This document shows positions 24,537 to 35,996 of a stretch of DNA of 64,000 bases, in pieces. The stretch lies in assembly GCA_019022495.1 (NCBI GenBank), contig JAFEKR010000016.1:372001-436000 (forward strand), read 5' to 3'. Each line of letters begins with the position of its first letter. The first letter of the stretch is position 1. This stretch comes from Epichloe hybrida. Lineage: Eukaryota > Ascomycota > Sordariomycetes > Hypocreales > Clavicipitaceae. The notes under the pieces are model-generated. The model was not told the origin of the DNA, did not search any database, and saw only the letters and a list, made by a program, of their open reading frames with translations. Position numbers and translations under genes: made by a program.

Positions 24537-25852
24537 CTAGTGCTTTACAAACGCATCCACCTCGTGAATGGGAATGCTCCTCCGCAACGCAATCCTGAAC
24601 CTGTCGGCGAATGCCGAGGTGCCGCCGCAGTCGCTTTCCGCCCTCTTCTCCATGGCGATTGGCATCCACTCCTGTATTTTCGTGATCCTGTGCCCATTCT
24701 ACACATGGCTGTCAGCAAATCAAGGTAGAAGAAGCACCGAGGGAGAAAGAGGCGGCGTTTCCAAAGAAAAAAAAAACTCACCGAAGGATGTGTGCTCAGT
24801 ATCTCCGGAGCCTCCTGGCCGCCATGCCTCTGGATGGCCTCGATGCGCTGCCAAAACCCCACCGCCTGCCGGGGGTCATAGCAAGCCTCTGCCATCATCA
24901 TCAATCCAATGTAGTCGGCCTCGGTCTCCTGCTTGCGGCCCATGGGCAAGTAATACAGCAGCTCCTGCAGGTAGAATCCGCCGACGAGGCTCCACAGCCC
25001 GAACAGCGCCAGCCCAGGCAGGGCGCCCGCGAGGAAGAACAAGCTCCCTGCCGTGAGATTGCCCACCCACGCGGCCGAGAGACGCTCGGCGACGTGCGAC
25101 GCAGTGGCGTGCGCGACCTCGTGGCCGAGAACCGCCGCCAGAGCGTCTTCGCTCCCGCACACGTTCACGAGGCCGCTGTGGACAAAGAGCTTTCCACCCG
25201 GGAGGACAAAGGCGTTTGCCGTTTCTGATGTGCGCAGCGATGGATTGGTGTTAGCGCGTGGTAGGGTCGCCCTGTAGATATGAGGGAGAGATAGATAGAG
25301 AAAAAGAGAGAGAGAGAGAGAGAGGGCACCGGGATTTCGCGCGCGCGCACACGTACTGTTGTCTGCAATGACGCGGACCTCCCAATCTAGTCCGGGCAGT
25401 CCGCTGACGGGAATCAACCTCCTCATCACCCTCTTCACGAGCATCGTCCTCGGATCCCAGTCGGACAGGAAATGCCCGCCCTGCTCCTGGACGGACCGGA
25501 TGACTGCCTCGGCGGCGCTCGCGTGTGCTCGTTCGACGAGCCTGTCCGAGAGGAAGTTGAACCTCCTTCGTCCCGTCACCGGCACCGTCTGCGAGTTGTA
25601 CAGGTAGAATGAGACGGCGCCGACGACGGCAAGGACCACTACGGTTCGCGAGCTGCGCGAGCTGCCGGCCGACGTGAATTTATTGGCGAAGACATCGGGA
25701 ACGAGCGGCCGGGCTTGTCGGAGGCCATCGCGGGGGTCCGGGGACGAGTGTCGAGATGATGAGAGGAACCGGGCTTCGTGGCATCGGAATCGCACCGACT
25801 TGGCCCTCAGCCGGACGACGGGGGGGGTTCTGGCCAGTCGGAAGGGACGCAT
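24537..25852 (-). CDS. OMA1: Mitochondrial metalloendopeptidase OMA1 (M48), 3 exons
   Basis: Inner-membrane M48 zinc protease that acts in mitochondrial quality control, with overlapping activity to m-AAA. Exons are 25357-25852, 24782-25224 and 24537-24698, giving 366 residues. Seen are a basic N-terminal presequence rich in Arg and Ser; a transmembrane segment about 70-88 (TVVVLAVVGAVSFYLY); the conserved ANAFVLPGGK (about 168-177); catalytic HEVAH at 200-204; a hydrophobic membrane-associated stretch about 215-245; the third zinc ligand in QETEADYIGL; and LSTHPS, which marks the family's closing motif. The last exon (NGHRITKIQEW...) completes the usual C-terminus. Intron 1 contains a CT/AG dinucleotide run (about 25300-25323). 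The gypsy element is inserted 164 bp upstream of the ATG. Confidence 0.9.
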
Positions 25853-26016
25853 TTTCGCTGCTCTGGTATATGCAAAGAAAAAAAAAAAAATTTAGACTCC
25901 TGAAGAGTTGGACGGCGAGGGAGGCGAGGGAGGGAATGAATGAACTTGGGTCGCTGGCTCCATCGACGTCTACCGAAAGTCTGGCAGGCAGGCAAGGCAG
26001 GTGGATGGAGGGGCAG

Positions 26017-26110
26017 TGTAAGGGTATGTGGGAAAGGATGATGATATTCTCTAATCTAGCCCCCGTGGGGCGCTATTTATGCTGCACAATTGTGCACGTG
26101 ACCTGTGACA
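26017..26110 (-). repeat. Gypsy LTR, left copy (3' LTR)
   Basis: 94 bp, TG...CA ends, with GC composition like the host. It differs from the right copy at a single base that I can find (G at 26040 versus A at 34395), which is a CpA-to-TpA change on the minus strand. Confidence 0.92.
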
Positions 26111-26263
26111 GGTGCCGCCAATTCAAATGCGATGTCCTCATCGTTCGTCTGTCCGACTATTAAGCAAACTTTTCCCTAAGTCTGTATCTTCCTTCCAAGT
26201 AATTGTTCTTATCATCATCCGTTTCAAAATCATTTCTCATCATTAATCTTTCTTCTAAGCAAT

Positions 26264-27351
26264 TATTATTGTCTTCCCCAATTATCCGGTTATTCCGTCT
26301 TAAAATGCGGCTTCCACCGCATTTACCTCTCTATCTCGGAAGTCATCCAAGTCTCCTCCGGGGTGTGACAAGTACCTGTAGTAAATTGGGTAAACAGTGC
26401 TATATTTCTGTCGATTATCTCTTGTCTTTGCGACTGAAATGTTAGCTGCCTTATTTGGGCGTTAAGTGTGTTTATGTTCGCATCTGTAATAACGCGATCA
26501 TCTCTCTAATTATCTCTTATCTATCGCAGTAGCTCTGTGTTTTCATCAATTAACGCTTTCAAGTCCCGCAGTACCATTATGTTTCTCTTAATTATATTTG
26601 ATTCGTCTATTCTTCCCAGGTTTAGAACACCTGCCCTTAATGCTAAGAATAGCGCCTCCATGTTGCTCACTAACCCCGGTGGTAGTGCAAAAGACTATGC
26701 ATTATCTCCTGCCAGGTACGCCATCTCTATCCCAGGCGTAACTATTATGTTATATAGAGGATTAGTGAATTGTTCTATCGCTGTTGTCATCTGCTATGGT
26801 TTTAGTGTGTTAATTGCTGTAAAGATTGATCCGCCTAGCGTAGTCAACGACATTATTGAGAAATTTGGCCTCTAAGGAGCCAACTATAGTTCCTCTAACG
26901 GCGTCTCCACAGGTACTCTTGTCTTTCTTTTCTTAGTTAGTGTGGCCAATCGTTACTTCAGAGATTCTAAGTCTATTAGGTAACCTGCAGCTAGTAATTA
27001 GTCCAAAATGTTTTTAAACCCCTCGCCATGAAGCTTATACAAGCCAATTCCCTCACATACTAATTTTCCCTAGATAGCTCTAGCTAACGCCATCATCACT
27101 AGAGCTTTCCCTAGTCGCCAAGTAGCATCGCTAAGCTTCTTCAGTAGACCATGATTCGATGCTTGTATGGTTGTCTTAGTAAACGTGAGAAACTCTTTAA
27201 TAAAACTATCGTCTTTCAGTATTGTCTTTGTCTCTAGCGGCAACTGCAGCCAATAACAGGCTGTAAAGTGCTAAGCTATCTTGTGAAATTCCGTTTCGGT
27301 CACCGTTCGCTCAACCTATTGTATCCACTCTTGAGCGTCTGGAAGAATCAT
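26264..27351 (-). pseudogene. Extra reading frame behind integrase in the gypsy element (ORF3), RIP stops
   Basis: Downstream of the integrase/chromodomain, on the same (minus) strand, one frame from an ATG at 27351 reads as protein for about 360 codons if a dozen or so TAA/TAG codons are treated as mutated Gln. I saw no TGA in it. It has a plausible globular first two-thirds (MILPDAQEW near the start) and a heptad-like, charged C-terminal part (about codons 270-340) suggesting coiled coil. Just upstream on the coding strand is a long pyrimidine tract (27478-27560) ending in TATATTTCAG, which could be a promoter leader or a 3' splice site. I do not recognise the protein; it is neither RT nor integrase and shows no clear membrane segment, so an envelope role has no support. 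Confidence 0.55.
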
Positions 27352-27589
27352 TCTGAGCTTTGTCGCGTTGGGTATCGGACAATTGTCGACTGCGCTGTGA
27401 TAAATATACGTTCAGGGAACAATTATGTGTGAATATGATTCATAAATAGGTGCGCAAACTGCTGAAATATATCAAATAAAGAAGGTAAGGAGAGTAAGGA
27501 ACGTAGAAAATAAAAGGTAAGAGAGGTGAAGAAAGGAAAACACAAGGAAAGTGGGCAAACACGGTATTCTCTTACTCGCAGCTGTAAGC

Positions 27590-28900
27590 ACTGTTATCTA
27601 CCGTGGTAAATCATATTGTCCGCTTGCAGTCCATTTCTTAATAGCCTGTGCGCCGTTTGTCAACCTAACAACTGCTACCAGTGGCAACCACTGGTTGTAC
27701 GCTGCGGTCAAATTCTTAAATTTAATCAAATATTTAATAATTCCGTCGCTCTCTTTTTATGCCAGAATCATATCAACCTCGTGGTCCGCTAATCGAATTG
27801 GCGCTGTCGTCCCGAATTGCCTGTCGAATGTATCCTGATGGAATTGCTCTAGGTGGTCAACCAAAATCACTAGATGAATTCGCCAATTATCTAGTATATC
27901 TAGCTTGTATGCTAATCTTCCCACTCGTTACAGGACTCGGAATAGCCCAGCGAATTTTGGCCCGTACTTTGGACTCATTTGTCTTAGGATTGTGTATGCC
28001 CAGTCATCCAACCTAATCAGTACTTAGTCCCCAACTTCAAAAAATCTGCTCGTGTGTTTTCAATCATAATGTATCTTCATCCGGATTGCTACCAGCGCAA
28101 TTACATCGTGTGCTTGCAATCGTTCCAATAGTTTGTTCAACACTTCCGGTTCTCCTGCGTACAGTAAGGAAACAACATCGTTTAGAGAAAATCCCATAAC
28201 GATCTAGTTAGGTGAACGTCCCGTCGCTTTAATCACCATGTTATTAAATTCAAACTGCAATCATGGCAGTGTCTGTTGCCACAACCGGTTGTCGTCCAGT
28301 CGTGCGAAGTACATTCGGATAGCTAATTCCATTGTCTGTATCGTTCGTTCTGTTTATCCATCTGTCTGTGGATAATACGCTGTGGAATGTAACAATTTCG
28401 TTCCGACCAAGTTCCAAAATGCTTTCCACAACGCTACCAAAAATCGTCGATCACGATCGCTTATTATAACCTTAGGTATTCCCTAATTAGATATTAATAG
28501 TCAATCGTATAGCTTTCTTGCACAGATTGCTGCTATAATATTGTTTTGGCAAGGCTCTAGCATAGTCTATTTGCTAAATTTATCAACAATGACGAGCACT
28601 GAATCATTGCCCTCCACCGATGTGGGTAAAGATAATAGGAAATCAATAGAAATCATATAATATGGTGCCAGTGGTGCCAATAATGGTTATAAATTACCGT
28701 GTCGCGGATGTCTTCTCGGTCAATAAATTTGACACAATAGGCAGGTTCTCAGGTAGTTTCGCAATCTACGTAACCCATAAGGTATGCAGAATTGTTGCAC
28801 AATCTCGCTTAGTTTTACGTAACCTACATGATTGCCGTCGTGTATGCTGTCATATAAGTCCTTAATAGCGGATTTTAGTATGCATAGCCGCGGTTGAAAT
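27590..28900 (-). pseudogene. Gypsy integrase with chromodomain-like tail (part of pol, interrupted)
   Basis: Minus-strand translation gives the integrase core in order: SIDFLLSLP with the first catalytic Asp (about 28620), DSVLVIVDKFSK, SDRDRRF with the second Asp (about 28450-28470), and YYPQTDG (about 28360-28380) leading to the third acidic residue. It then gives the GPKFAGLFRV and HLVILVDHLE tail and a chromodomain-like YLIKFKNL...NQWLPL (about 27680-27800). Chromodomain integrases direct insertion to marked chromatin in this clade (established for chromoviruses). Several TAG/TAA codons interrupt it. Confidence 0.85.
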
Positions 28901-29454
28901 CCCGGAGTCGTTTTCTACAATAATCTATCCTGCTAGCTAAATGGCAGCTTTACTTGGTTCTCTGTGGATAATCGAGTATTGTCTTCCAATACTATCTTAA
29001 CGTGCTTCCACGTTAGGTCTTAATCGTATCCTAATTGTATTAACTTCTTAAAATCAGGAGATATACCGACTAGCGATGCTGTTGGTCTTTGTGCTATAGG
29101 TGTGGTAAATTGTGGTATCGGAGCTATCACTAGATTGTGTTCCACCTGTTGCACCACTTGGCAGTCATCCAGCGACTTCCAATGTTCTAGTCTATCATCA
29201 GGCATGTCCTCCAATTGTCCAGGGGCATTGTCATCATGTGTTTTCTTAGTTGTCTTCAGTCTGCTCAAGGCGTCTAGTATCAAATAGTCCTTGCCCGGTT
29301 TGTGAATTGCTTTGACATTGAACTAGCTGATGTACTCCATTGCTCGTATCAATTTCTTGTTTACAGCATGTCTACTAGTCGTATTTGCAATGTCCAATTG
29401 TCAACCCATATCGACAATTAAGTGATAATCTGTAAAACATATCACCGGTGGTAT

Positions 29455-30522
29455 TTATGTTACTTTAATCCATTGTCTAGACTTCCGAAGCATCCATACA
29501 TAACCGCAGACTTCAAGCTCTGTTAACCAATACCTCTTTTCCGCATCTGACAGAGTTCTGGATAGAAATACGATTGGCTGAATTGCTATGCAAGGGGGAT
29601 ATTTGACGATTATCCCATCCGTCCTCAGCTTCGGGATTGCTTCATCCTTGACATGATATATCATGACCCTAATGCCAACTCCTGACGTATCGAAGTCCAC
29701 AAACAATTGTCGGTTCGGAGAGAATAGCGTCAACGTGGTATGTTTCGTCAGTGCTACCTTTAAGGTGTTAAATGCTTTGATTTCCCTCCTGGAAGGCAGT
29801 AATATATTAACGCTCTTTGCCCAATTGTGTCTCGCTGGTTTAGATGTTTTCTTTTTCGGGATGTTATTGTCTTTGTTTGTTTTAACTATTCGATATACCC
29901 GGAGTAAATTTGTTTTGCGTTCTTGTAATGGTTCAATAATTAAGGCATATCCCGGAACATAATGTCTCAGGGCTCCAGCAAATCCCAACAAATGTTCCAA
30001 TGCTCGCAAGGTCTTTGGAAATTCAAGCCGCCTGATTGCCGCCAATTTTTCACCCGGTGTCGCCATTCCTAAGGAATCAACAAGTCTCCCCAATACTTTA
30101 GCCATTAGGTAGCCCACAAATATCTTCTTTAGGCCAATTAAGATGTTATTGTCCATCAAACATTGAAAGGTCTGTCGTAGGTCCGCAATATGCTGTTCGA
30201 AGCCAATCGAGGCAATGACAATGTCGTCGCAGTAAGCCATTGCTCCAGTACCTCGTAACATGTTGTCCATCCGTCTCTGGACGTATGCATTAGATCCTTT
30301 GTATCCCATAATTAGTACGTTAAAAGTGAACTGTCCATCGTGTGTAATCACCAACAGTGCCCATCGTGAGTCTAGGTGAACCATCCATTGGTAATAAAAC
30401 GACATTGCGTCAATAACTGTGATATATGTTGCGTTTGCAATTCCTGCAATGACTTCCTCCTGTCGTCTTATTAGATATGCATCCAGCATTATCATCACAT
30501 TTAAACCTCGAATATCAACCAC
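29455..30522 (-). pseudogene. Gypsy reverse transcriptase-RNase H region (longest open part of pol)
   Basis: An open stretch of 355 codons: the RT palm with VIDAMSFYYQW, the polymerase motif AYCDDIV (about 30220-30237, YxDD form), the thumb/connection region with LLGFAGALRHYVPGY, and an RNase H start (VFLSRTLSDAEKRYW). It is the best preserved segment of the element. A normal pol would continue at both ends; here the frame is cut by RIP-type stops. Confidence 0.9.
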
Positions 30523-30831
30523 TATACGTCCTTTTTAACTATCCCCTAATCCTGTCCACACGACAAAGACCGGAAATGCGAATAGTACCTGTGACGTGGT
30601 GCGAAAGACCTTTCCCGCTGCTAACAATTCCCCTATTATCTTTAAAATTATTACTCAATCGTCCGGTCCCACTGGATATATCCTGCATTTCTTAGGAACC
30701 AGATCTTGCCATCCTGGCTTCATCTGTAGTCTTATTTGTTCCTCCTAGGGAACTGTAGCAAAGCCCTTGTCGCGAAATAAGTCCGCATAATCCCTTAAGA
30801 GTTGCTGTATCTACTATTATTCCTCTTTGTT

Positions 30832-31545
30832 CTAGGGATCGAAATAGTTAACTTTTGTTTCTACGTGAATCGCTGTACGCGATTCCATTGTAATTTGCTC
30901 TGGTGTCAATAGTCGCTTCTCGACATGCGATTCCGTCACCATCGCTAGATCTGCCGCTGAAGCTTGTTCTTCGGAGTCTACCATGTATGCTCTCGCGGCT
31001 AGGTTAATAGATTTGAATCTTCCTAATTCCTGTTTCTTAGCGATTGTGATAGGCTTATCGCCCAGGTTACACATCACAACATGTTGTGTTAACCCGTCCA
31101 CAACTGCCGCATAGATGCCCAATTTCTGCATCTATTTGGGTTCGAACAGTGCCCTTTCGTCTTTGCTCAATCGATAATTTACTGGGACTAGCGTTGTCGT
31201 GCGTGGCTGAATCACAACCGTGTGAGCTAACTTGACTGGCATATCAATTTTCGGTCGATCGTACCAGGCTGCCATGGGAATGGCTACGCTCCCACATGTT
31301 CCGACAATTGCTTTGCCTTTGCTTACCATTATGTCGATCTGTTGCGGTATAATGCAATCTATACTAAGCAACAAGTTTGCTCTCAATGACTTCACAATAG
31401 ATACTTCCCTCACAAATGATATAATCGCGGGTTGTCCGTCAGGTGTGCTGCCTAAGAAGTTCATAGGTAATAGTACATATTCATCAGTGGAATGGACATC
31501 CGATCCTATGCCCTTTACGTCAATAGGCGCTGCTCTGGTGCGCAT
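30832..31545 (-). pseudogene. Gypsy protease and start of the RT region
   Basis: Two consecutive minus-strand open stretches (31132-31545 and 30832-31131) are separated by a stop at 31132. The first has features of a retropepsin-like region (ISFVREVSIVKSL, IVGTCGSVAIPM) but I cannot point with certainty to the catalytic DTG/DSG triad. It could instead be the linker after the protease. Confidence 0.5.
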
Positions 31546-31599
31546 TTCGATATCTGGGTACTATTTGGCTACCTATGTGGTATCTGCTAGTGTAATTAA

Positions 31600-34371
31600 G
31601 CAGCCTGTATTACAATAAATGTCGGTTTGATTGTCTAAATTGTCCAGATCCGGACAGATCCAGAATCGTAGGTACGTCCACGATTAAAATGCATAGCCAA
31701 CACCTGCATCTCATTGTGTGCTAACTGTTGATTAAAAGATTGGTATTTCACTGCCCTTCTTTGTCTTAACTCTTGTTGTGTCTACTGTTTGTGGTTCTTC
31801 TGCCGCTAATTTCATTTGCATTCGTATGTCGTCTATCACAATATTTAGACAATCGTGATCACCATGTGTGCGCGATACCAGGTAAGAGTCCAAAATTTCA
31901 TTACAAGCTATCTTGCTTCTAATTATACCATTACGTGGCAAGCCATGTGCTTCGCTCAAATAGTTGAAAAGCGCATTGTTGGATGCAAATTAAGCAAAAC
32001 ACATTCGACAAGTGCGGACCGCGTTATTAATTCCAATAAATTGAACGTGCTCGGTCTGGTTTTCAGTCTATAGGACTCCTTCCTAATCGTCTTAAGGGTA
32101 TAGTTCCTGCCACTCCACCTCTAGGTATAGGACATACTTATCTATATCTCCCTATTCTAATTATTAGCCATTATTCTCTTAGTCCTCGCTGCCTATTTAG
32201 TCCTGACGGTTGCTTTGTTCTTTATTGCCCCGCTAGTCTAACTTATCCACCCAGTATACGGCTTAAGGGCGTTATAGCAAGATTGCTAGTCTATTTGGTG
32301 GTCTTATAGTATTGCTAAATGGGGTGGCTCTTTCTGCAACCAGCCTATTGTTATATCGAGGATTTAGGTATGGCCGCTGTTAGTTATTATAGTATAGCTG
32401 ATTGCCAAACTATCGGTCCTAATTGTCATAGTATAGCCTCTGCTGGCCCTGTTATTACTGTTAAGCAGGGTTACGGTATGGTGGATTGCCCTAATAATTG
32501 TTATTTCTATTACTATTCTAGTAATTATTCTAATATCCTCCGATTCGCGGTCTTGCCATGCCGTTGAATGGTTAGTATCCCGCACGTTAGCCTCGAGGAT
32601 TGTTAAATCCTCCGCGTATATTCAATCCTAGTTGAATGTCTCTGAACTATTGATTGGTCATCTGTCGGAACTTGTCTCTTGCCTGGCTTGTAATTATCAA
32701 CTCTCTTTCTCTGATTTGCATTAAAAATTAATCAATTGTTGTATCAGTTAATAGTGGCGTAATGATTATCTGAATTTCCGAATCAAACGCTTAGTGAACT
32801 ATTCGCAATTACGTAATATTATCCTAATAACACGCCCTTACATCTTGAAGCAAATTGTGTATAAAGATTATAATATCCTCTCTATTATAATATTTCTATA
32901 ATAAATATTACGCATTCTTGATCCTATTTAAAGCCGTGGACTATAGCTCTTGGAATCTCTCAACTAGTTATGTGCAAATAGTTTTTAACAACGCTTCTCA
33001 AAGCAATTCGCGCTCCGATAGCGTCAATAGACAACTATGCTAATTAAGGGCTTAACCTCTAAGGCATAAGATCCAAACGTCTTTCACGAGCTTCTCTAAT
33101 TAGCTAACTACCATATCTTCTAACCACTAGGTGAATGCCAAGACGCATTTGTAAATTATCATAGTAGATTTAGCATCTGCCACAATACCTTAGCCTTTAT
33201 CATCCTCAACTCCTAGGTCAAAGAAGCCAACATCTACTGCCTATAATGACAGCTATATCACCGGAATTACTTCCGCTAGTTATGCCCCTAATAGCTATGT
33301 ACGTCTATGCTAAATATACTATAATAAAGCCCGGTTAGTTTAGGCGTTCTCTTTAAACAAATAATATATCATTTGTGCTATCTCTGATTATGGCTACTGC
33401 GGCTGTTGTTAATCTGCTAATAGCGGCTACTCTTGCTCACTGCCAGGCATTATGTTGTTAATTATGTCGTTACGCTCTGGCTCTACCTGACTATTTAATT
33501 ACCGTGATACTCTTAATGTCCTAGATTAGCAACCACCTAACATCTGGTGTGCTTAGAATCTGTTAAGAGGCAAATTAATAAGCGGGGAATTGTTAAGTGG
33601 GGTAACTAGTGGCGATTAGTGTATAGTAGGACCGCTCCTTCCTAATTCTGGAGAAGGCGTTACCACTTAATCTAGCACGGGTAATTTTACCTAAGGGGTT
33701 TTGTCCTACTGACTTTCCAGCTCAAAATTAAGCTCACGATTACGTGTCCCTATATGGAACTGCCCTAACCGTTCTGTTGCTATTACAATCAGATAGTCTA
33801 TTAGCACAGCGTCAATCGCGTCTGCCACTGCTTTACCCTTAATGTAATTAAATTATATCAGTCCAAATCTTAGTCCCTAGGAATTATCCCTTTAATAGCT
33901 AGTTTAAGAATCATCTTTTCAATAGCCAGTTTAAGGCCACAAGCTTGTAGCTTATAATAGCTCTAGTAATGCTCCTTTGCTCGTGGTCGGAATAGTTACT
34001 ATACCCGTCTTTACATTTAACTTAATTATAACTTAAGGAGTAAACGGCCTTGCTTTCTATAACCATTTATCAAGGAATCAGATAAATCTGCCCCTATGCT
34101 CAGCCTACTCAACTGGATAATCAAATATGTTTGTTTCGTTAAATAGCGCGAAATTTTTTGCCATATGGTTAACCAATTCTCTTAGGTCATTTGGAATCGT
34201 TAGATCAACTACGTCAATATACCTTTAAAGGCGTTAGCCTTCTCTAATTAGCTTAGCATCCAGCGTCAGCTTCGACATTAAAGCATAAATATTCAAATGC
34301 AATTGTGCAAATGCTAGTGGTCTAGTGTTTTTCTGGTTTTTCGCACTTACAACTTGCAATTACTACTAATC
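31600..34371 (-). pseudogene. Gypsy gag-like region, many stops
   Basis: The minus strand carries fragments compatible with a fungal gypsy gag/capsid between the 5' LTR and the protease: about 33100-33200 reads STMIIYKCVLAFT.WLEDM, and about 32560-32800 holds a charged segment. It has many in-frame TAA/TAG. I could not place a zinc knuckle. Position supports gag more than the residues do. Confidence 0.5.
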
Positions 34372-34465
34372 TGTAAGGGTATGTGGGAAAGGATAATGAT
34401 ATTCTCTAATCTAGCCCCCGTGGGGCGCTATTTATGCTGCACAATTGTGCACGTGACCTGTGACA
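34372..34465 (-). repeat. Gypsy LTR, right copy (5' LTR)
   Basis: 94 bp with the same ends as the left copy; the target duplication GGCAG follows at 34466-34470. The adjacent minus-strand sequence (GATTAGTAGTAATTG) may be a mutated primer-binding site, but I cannot match it to a tRNA with confidence. Confidence 0.92.
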
Positions 34466-34470
34466 GGCAG

Positions 34471-35996
34471 ATTTACCACTTGGCCACTTCGTCCCATCCG
34501 CACTCCGTACGCTCGTGAGCCCATCACGTGTGAATCAGCCAATCGGGCTGATTCCCCCCCCGTCTTCAGAGCCCCCGAGCCCCCCTGCTGAAAACGGCTT
34601 TCCCCGAGATCCCCACATCCGTTTACGGGATAGCGTGTCTGTGCCCGACGACTTGACGTCGAATGGCTAATAAAAAAAAGGTGCGAAACAATTCCCTTGT
34701 TTTCATAGAACGGTGGCTGACCGCGGGCACATTGTGCGAAACGGGCGCATGCGTTCGTTTAATGGTGCGGCGCACAGAACAAGCGCATCGCGTCGCATCG
34801 CATCGCATTGCGTGCCTGCCATTGATGCGCATTCGCGCGCAAAAAGAAAAAGAAAAATTACAGACTACAAGGCACCCCCCATCCTTTCCTGGCGCGGCAG
34901 TCTGCGCATTCGCCGCCATTTTCACGGGAAAAAAAGGCGAAAAGGGCCGGGAGCTGCACGGAAATAGATGCAACGCAGAAATCCTTTTTAAATAGAAAAC
35001 AACGACAACGAATCAACATGACAAGCAAAGCATCAATCAGCCTTCAACCATTTGCCGCTGATTTGCCAGCCCGGCCCAGCCCTATTTTCGGAACACCGCC
35101 AGAAAGAATGTGAAGAAAATAGAGGCCCAACACAAAATAGGAGATTGACATCCGGGGGGGAAAAAGAACAAAAACTACAATAAACGTGTAATCAGAAGCC
35201 AGTTTTCCCGTCTTCAAAATGACCCCCGTGGCCTCTTTTTTTTTTTTTTTCTCCTTGGGGCCTTTCCTGTCTTGTCCTGTCCCCGTCCGCCTTTGCAAGT
35301 GCTCGATAGATGAATTGTACCGGGGCACTGTACATCCGAGGGCTCGTCGCAAAGCCAGTTCGACGCAGTTCCTGAGCCCGGCACCATACAATCATGTATT
35401 TCGCCAACAATACATCCCCCCATCGCAAATTGCTTTCTGCTGGTGAGATGTGATGCATCCCCAAAAGCGCAGCCAAGTCCTTCCGCGCCACCCCATCGCT
35501 TGTTGTGAACCAGGCCGTTCCCAAAATCGACTGCCTCTTCGTCTCCTGTGTAGCCAGAGGAATCGCACACAATCAATGCGTGATAAAAGAGTCGAAAAAA
35601 AGGATGAGGAAAGCACCGAGATAACAAAAGGCCAGCGGCAAAGAACAAAGACAACGCAGCAATTCCATTTTGTCCTGCAGAGTGTAAAAAAAGGAAGAAG
35701 AAAAGACACAACTCCAACTCATCCTCTTCCCCAACGCCTATCAAGGAGCGTAATGGTCTTGCTAGTATTGACCGTCGTAATTACATACTCCTTCTAAAGT
35801 CATAAGTACGGGACGTCATGTCCTCAGAAATAGAAATCAGACAAGAGCGAGACCAAGCCGCAAGTCTCTGCTCATTCATGGCTCACTCATTAGAACGGCT
35901 GTCATCCCCTTTCCCAAGATGATGGATGAAAAGTTTTCATATCGACATCTTGGACAATGGCCCGCCAGCGTTGCATGGATTGCATGCAGTGTTCGA
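34471..35996. other. Intergenic: former OMA1 upstream region and 3' flank of the regulator gene
   Basis: I see no gene. The first 100 bp directly continued the OMA1 promoter before the gypsy insertion. Further on are a T run (35238-35250) and long A- and G-rich stretches. Frames crossing it are low-complexity and overlap on both strands. Confidence 0.5.

Larger units (their letters stand above)
26017..34465 (-). mobile_element. Ty3/gypsy chromovirus with 94-bp LTRs, RIP-inactivated
   Basis: Two 94-bp direct repeats (26017-26110 and 34372-34465), starting TGTAAGGG and ending CCTGTGACA, flank 8.26 kb. GGCAG at 26012-26016 and 34466-34470 is the target duplication. On the minus strand, from right to left, are a gag-like region, retropepsin, reverse transcriptase, RNase H, integrase, a chromodomain-like tail, and a further frame behind them. 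Frames are interrupted mainly by TAA and TAG where Gln or Trp codons are expected, which is the RIP signature. Mutation is milder than in the Copia array: the pol protein is still readable. The element is non-autonomous in its present state. Confidence 0.93.

Noticed and set aside
26537..26875. Plus-strand open frame of 112 codons in the gypsy element
   Set aside because: It is antisense to the extra element frame that reads coherently on the minus strand apart from RIP stops; it resembles nothing.
26264..27351. Retroviral envelope gene
   Set aside because: No signal peptide, no clear transmembrane helix and no Cys-rich ectodomain can be read in this frame.
35214..35744. Minus-strand open frame of 176 codons with hydrophobic and Lys-rich parts
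   Set aside because: Its Lys run is the complement of a poly-T tract, frames overlap on both strands, and it probably lies in the 3' region of the regulator gene.
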